A DNA stretch of 64,000 bases from the NCBI RefSeq assembly GCF_035046505.1, contig NC_089823.1, positions 36,690,388 through 36,754,387 on the forward strand, given 5' to 3'. The notes beneath the pieces are model-generated. The model worked only from the letters and a program-made list of their open reading frames with translations. It did not search any database and was not told where the DNA came from. Positions 63,588-64,000 of this stretch are shown piece after piece. This DNA is from Tiliqua scincoides. Lineage: Eukaryota; Chordata; Lepidosauria; Squamata; Scincidae. Numbering within the stretch: the first letter of the stretch is position 1; the number at the start of each line of letters is the position of its first letter. A program made the position numbers and the translations under genes.

Positions 63588-63700
63588 GTGTTTCTCAAAC
63601 TGTGGGTCGCTTTTACACACGCTTACACTTACTCAAGAACGCCATGATAGTCAAAGAGACTCACTCCCAGATAAGTGTGGATAGGACTGCAGCCTTAAAG
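63588..63700. mobile_element. hAT left-end fragment with quasi-palindromic repeat
   Basis: Left end 'tagtgtttctcaaactgtgg' matches the 53202 element. The copy then jumps to a 'gactcactcccagataagtg' piece of the quasi-palindromic unit. No right end is visible before the next repeat. Confidence 0.55.
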
Positions 63701-63715
63701 ACAAATGTGGAAGGT

Positions 63716-63880
63716 CCCAAACCTATCCAATTTTCCAGCAATGATGCAGCCCCAAGGTAAGGGAACAAATGTTCCCATACCTTAAGGAGCCCTCTGTGCC
63801 TGCCTCTCCACAAGATGCAGCGCATGTCCCATTGGCATGGCTGCACTGGCACTGGAAAATTGGATAGGATTGGACCCCAG
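63716..63880. repeat. TIR repeat ('caatcctatccaactttcc' MITE)
   Basis: Ends 'cccaaacctatccaattttc' and 'gaaaattggataggattgg', with 'gggaacaaatgttccc' inside. Confidence 0.8.
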
Positions 63881-63888
63881 TGTGGTCT

Positions 63889-64000
63889 AGGGCTACAATC
63901 CTATCCACACTTTCCTGGGAGTAAGCCCCATTGACTATAATGGAACTGACTTCTGAGAACACATGCACAGGATTGAGCTCTGAGTCTGCAATCCTATCCA
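63889..64000. repeat. quasi-palindromic 'ctcagaagtaagtccc' repeats
   Basis: One unit at 63889-63976 ('gggagtaagccccattg', 'acttctgagaacac') and the start of another that runs off the right edge. Confidence 0.75.

Overview
The window is vertebrate nuclear DNA: long introns with GT/AG borders, two CpG-rich promoters and dense, layered transposon debris. The repeats (CR1 and L2-type LINEs, an R4-like fragment, a DIRS-type fossil, many non-autonomous hAT copies, and the short 'ctcagaagtaagtcccatt' repeat) suggest a lizard or other squamate reptile. That is an inference from repeat flavour, not proof.

Three protein-coding genes can be read exon by exon, and all three look intact. ZBTB11 (minus, coding span 7436-24190, 11 coding exons, 1044 aa) is a BTB/C2H2 zinc-finger transcription factor. 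RPL24 (minus, coding span 28839-35428, 6 exons, 157 aa) is ribosomal protein eL24. CEP97 (plus, coding span 35622-55291, 11 exons, 863 aa) is a centriole-cap protein. Their order and orientation match what I recall of the human 3q12.3 block. RPL24 and CEP97 are head to head, with start codons 193 bp apart, and share one promoter region. The genes have unrelated jobs (transcription control, translation, cilium/centriole control).

Layout: 1-1750 is the 3' part of a DIRS-type fossil. 1751-7435 is intergenic DNA plus the ZBTB11 3' UTR, with a Tigger-like MITE and a 218-bp near-perfect palindrome. 7436-24640 is ZBTB11 and its CpG-island promoter. 24640-28790 is intergenic, filled by L2/CR1 LINE pieces, a hAT element and a rearranged LINE scrap. 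28800-35490 is RPL24, whose second intron holds an inverted array of a ~120-bp unit. 35490-55291 is CEP97, with introns carrying several hAT elements with 8-bp target duplications, a 2.5-kb 5'-truncated LINE and an R4-like endonuclease relic. 55292-64000 is the CEP97 3' UTR and flank, with scattered repeats and no further gene that I can support.

I found no convincing new multi-gene system. The most unusual items are structural: the palindrome at 5681-5898, the inverted array at 34437-35150, a minisatellite-bearing hAT copy with a sequence echo near a CEP97 exon, a twin-priming-like LINE inversion, and an unusual two-residue change in otherwise conserved RPL24.
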